From the NCBI RefSeq assembly GCF_042680725.1, contig NZ_JBHUEK010000025.1:1-64000 (forward strand): a stretch of 64,000 nt of DNA, written 5' to 3'. Positions within the stretch are counted from its first letter, which is position 1; every line of letters starts with the position of its first letter. Below the pieces are notes generated by a model. That model did no database searches, was not told where the DNA came from, and saw only the letters and a program-made list of their open reading frames with translations. Position numbers and translations under genes: made by a program. Below are positions 61,935 to 64,000 of the stretch, in pieces. The DNA comes from Ferdinandcohnia salidurans. Lineage in GTDB: Bacteria; Bacillota; Bacilli; Bacillales; Bacillaceae_L.

Positions 61935-63143
61935 TTAATCAAACCAGCTACTTACTGATTTGAAAACTGATTTTCCAAATTTCTCAACCCCACCGGCGAA
62001 TTTTTCACCAACATCCTTAATTTGATTACCATATTTAGAACTTACTATTCCTCCAACAAGACCGCCGACGGCTCCACCAACTACAATACCTACCGGACCT
62101 CCAAGACTTCCAATCATGGCACCTGCTTTTGCACCACCTGCAATTGCACCGACGCTTGAAACGGCTCCAAACGTGAATCGACCTATTTTTTCAGCGCCAG
62201 ATAAATGACTATTATTCGGGTCTACTAGCTCTGTCGCATTTGCCCCGATGGCGATGAGATTTCCTACAATTGGAACTCTTTTCGCGACACTTGTAAAGCC
62301 CTTTACTTTTGCAAGATTTGATACGACTTCCTTAGAACCAATCGTAATCCTCTGATGAAAACGACTCATGAGGGTTGTTCCATGCATGGCAGCATTCACA
62401 TTTTTCGAGAAACCTGCAGCATGCTTTAACAAGGAGGCTGGCCCTCTATAGGAACTGACAAACGAATGCACACGTTTTAATAGGGGATTTGTCGGTGATG
62501 ATTTTGAAAAGTCGTTAATGTACTTTGCGATTTTCGAGCTATATCCTGTTCTACTCGTCCAGGAAGGCTTTGCAGTTAATGTGAATTTATATTGACCACG
62601 AAACTTTTGCCATAACGTAGGCTTTCCACCTATGTAGTTAACTTTTAGGTTCCTCATTAAAAAAGTTGAGGATGCTACAGACAGTAATTGCGAACCAACT
62701 AAAGCAATATCCCAATTTGTAATTGTCGAGCTGACATTGTTTAAGTATGTCAACATTTTATGAATAAGAGCAGATGTTTCGCTGTTTTTTGATTTTGGAG
62801 AGTCGGCTTTTTTCCCACCCTCTTCTGGTTTTGCCGGGGTCATCCCCCGAACTGCCTCCATCGCCATAAACGAAGAGTTTAAATAACGCTCTGTTGACGA
62901 ATAGCGAGTTACAGCTAAATTTAAAAAGGACTGCAACTTTCTTACTTTTGCTTCCAATTGATCAATTGAAGAAGTTACCTCTGTTAGTTGCGGCCGGATG
63001 GAGGTTCTAGCCAAGATTCGATAATCAATGGAATTTCTGACAGAAGCCACGCCTCCCTCAACCTGCGAAAGTTTTGAGGCTACAGTCCCTACCATGGGAC
63101 TGATTCCGATAACTTGATTCGGTTTAATCGTGATTCTAGACAA
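61935..63143 (-). CDS. Candidate type VII secretion effector, WXG/LXG-like N-terminus and glycine-zipper C-terminus
   Basis: A 402-aa protein starting at a TTG about seven bases after AGGAGG. The N-terminus is a predicted helical hairpin (about 5-85; IDYRILARTSIRPQLTEVTS then IDQLEAKVRKLQSFLNLAV), the pattern of WXG100/LXG-type targeting domains. A Ser/Lys-rich linker, a basic middle region and a C-terminal Gly/Ala-rich region follow (about 325-380; AGGAKAGAMIGSLGGPVG, GGAVGGLVGGIVS), typical of membrane-inserting glycine zippers in secreted toxins. No Sec signal. No known toxin domain is recognised. The cassette genes follow within 25 and 17 bp. Confidence 0.62.
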   Translation of the reverse strand: MSRITIKPNQVIGISPMVGTVASKLSQVEGGVASVRNSIDYRILARTSIRPQLTEVTSSIDQLEAKVRKLQSFLNLAVTRYSSTERYLNSSFMAMEAVRGMTPAKPEEGGKKADSPKSKNSETSALIHKMLTYLNNVSSTITNWDIALVGSQLLSVASSTFLMRNLKVNYIGGKPTLWQKFRGQYKFTLTAKPSWTSRTGYSSKIAKYINDFSKSSPTNPLLKRVHSFVSSYRGPASLLKHAAGFSKNVNAAMHGTTLMSRFHQRITIGSKEVVSNLAKVKGFTSVAKRVPIVGNLIAIGANATELVDPNNSHLSGAEKIGRFTFGAVSSVGAIAGGAKAGAMIGSLGGPVGIVVGGAVGGLVGGIVSSKYGNQIKDVGEKFAGGVEKFGKSVFKSVSSWFD

Positions 63144-63173
63144 AACGATGCCTCCTTTTATTCTATTATAAAT

Positions 63174-63354
63174 CAAATACGCCTTGGCGTATTTGCGCCC
63201 GATTTTAGGCCCACACGAGGTGGGTCACAAAGACGTTGCCACAGGAAGTGGCGTCCTTAGTCTTTGATCTTACTGCTCGAAAATTTCCTCTAAAAAATCG
63301 TGGCATCCGCCGGGGATTTAACTTTATTCAGCCGGGTTTGCTGAATGAAGTTAA
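63174..63354. repeat. Structured repeat (CGCCTTGGCGTATTTGCGCCC family), copy 3, full length
   Basis: A 181-bp element closely matching copy 2, with the same internal hairpins and the terminal TTAACTTTATTCAG/CTGAATGAAGTTAA. It lies between the effector-like gene and the truncated Ig-like gene. Confidence 0.85.
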
Positions 63355-63368
63355 CTTTTTTTAAAAAC

Positions 63369-63393
63369 AGGCATCCGCAAAATGCGAATGCCT
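63369..63393 (-). terminator. Terminator of the truncated Ig-like gene
   Basis: AGGCATCCGCA pairs with TGCGAATGCCT (one mismatch, AAA loop); the minus strand continues as GTTTTTAAAAA. It lies 10 bases past the stop codon. Confidence 0.78.
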
Positions 63394-63402
63394 ACATTTT
63401 TG

Positions 63403-64000
63403 TTACATATCTTTCTCGTCTCTTCTGCGGATGTTGGTTCTGCGGAGAGCGACAGCACTTGCTGCTGCAATACCAGCAAGACCTACCATTGCGCCCGCAA
63501 ATAATGGTTTATTTTCATAGAACTTTACAAGTACGCTTTTTTCAACGATTTCGAATTCTACTACTTCGTTCATTTCATTACCTGCTTCGTCTTCGGCTAA
63601 CACTTCCACCTTGTATTTGTTGATATCAGATAGTGTCACGGAAATGACTTTCGTTCCGTTCACATCTTTAACCTCACCATTGAAAAGCTCTCCATTAATC
63701 ATGACAGACTTGAGTGTATCACTAGGATTATCAAGGCTGATTGAGAGAGTTACAGGGTCACGATAGGTTTCGTTTTTCTTGACTCCTTCGACAACCACTT
63801 TCGGAGGAGTTTTATCAATAATAAACTCAACACTTAACTGTTGGATATTTCCTGCTTTGTCCTTCACCTCAAAGAAGAGCACGTGCTTTCCTTCTTCCTC
63901 AATTGGGTCACCAAGATTATAAGGCTGACCGTTCAAGGTTTGTGAGATGATGTCATATGCATTTAAATCCTCAATTAGCAATTCAGGAAGTAAGCTTTCC
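63403..64000 (-). CDS. C-terminal part of a membrane-anchored Ig-like surface protein (5' end beyond the window)
   Basis: The frame is open to the right edge of the window, so only the last 199 residues or so are visible. Two bacterial Ig-like modules are seen (KHVLFFEVKDKAGNIQQLS and KYKVEVLAEDEAGNEMNEV), each ending in the DxAGN pattern, and a C-terminal helix (PLFAGAMVGLAGIAAASAVAL) followed by basic residues RRTNIRRRDEKDM. This resembles an anchored surface protein without a sortase motif. The neighbouring phosphoesterase shares the Ig-like type of module. An internal TTG at 63981 should not be taken as the true start. Confidence 0.8.
   Translation of the reverse strand, partial: ESLLPELLIEDLNAYDIISQTLNGQPYNLGDPIEEEGKHVLFFEVKDKAGNIQQLSVEFIIDKTPPKVVVEGVKKNETYRDPVTLSISLDNPSDTLKSVMINGELFNGEVKDVNGTKVISVTLSDINKYKVEVLAEDEAGNEMNEVVEFEIVEKSVLVKFYENKPLFAGAMVGLAGIAAASAVALRRTNIRRRDEKDM

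Overview
The window is about 64 kb of low-GC Gram-positive chromosome from an endospore-forming member of the Bacillaceae. The evidence is a gerA/gerB/gerC-type germinant receptor operon behind a sigma-G-like promoter, a spore-type catalase (KatX-like), a KatA-type catalase with a perfect PerR box, a minJ - ctpB - ftsX - ftsE - cccB - yvjA-like block in Bacillus subtilis order, strong AGGAGG ribosome sites and frequent TTG/GTG starts. I see no rRNA, tRNA, CRISPR array or intact insertion sequence. Most genes read on the minus strand.

Layout. (1) 0.1-10.0 kb: a galactoside utilisation operon read right to left: solute-binding lipoprotein, two permeases, GH2 beta-galactosidase, GH63-like glycosidase, EamA exporter and, last, a LacI-family (GanR-like) repressor. 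Its promoter carries a cre/LacI-like operator. (2) 10.2-20.8 kb: a second, parallel galactoside system (binding protein, two permeases, second LacZ) next to a YesM/YesN-type two-component pair. It is interrupted inside the transcription unit by two dispersed repeats. (3) 21-27 kb: two YibE/F membrane proteins, then a divergent DtxR/MntR-like regulator, a 45-aa protein and a mntABCD-type manganese ABC importer with MntR-like operators. (4) 27-32 kb: a complete BceRS-BceAB-type peptide-antibiotic sensing and detoxification module. (5) 32-36.6 kb: the germinant receptor operon and a ZIP metal transporter. (6) 37-40 kb: SLAP-domain protein, YdhR-like monooxygenase, two FMN reductases, an ECF sigma factor with flanking membrane proteins. 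(7) 40.4-43.4 kb: a plus-strand run of an M42 peptidase, HNH protein, DUF3892-like protein and small membrane proteins. (8) 43.8-56.6 kb: the division/cytochrome block, with GNAT, katX, katA, a PerR-like gene, a 37-aa zinc-ribbon gene and a NERD protein placed inside it. (9) 56.9-64 kb: a 1251-aa secreted metallophosphoesterase, a three-gene cassette resembling a type VII secretion effector operon, and a truncated Ig-like surface protein.

The most unusual layer is repetitive DNA. Four blocks of a TATCGGACA motif repeat at almost exactly 21 bp (two helical turns). A five-unit 52-bp tandem repeat lies between the two galactoside systems. There are six copies of a GGGACAGGTCCC palindrome, three copies of a 130-185 bp structured element and one 248-bp element. 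Several of these touch stop codons, form the end of a protein, or sit inside operons where they could set relative expression.

All function calls rest on motif recognition by eye. Start codons were chosen from ribosome-binding-site spacing and are stated where they differ from the longest reading frame.
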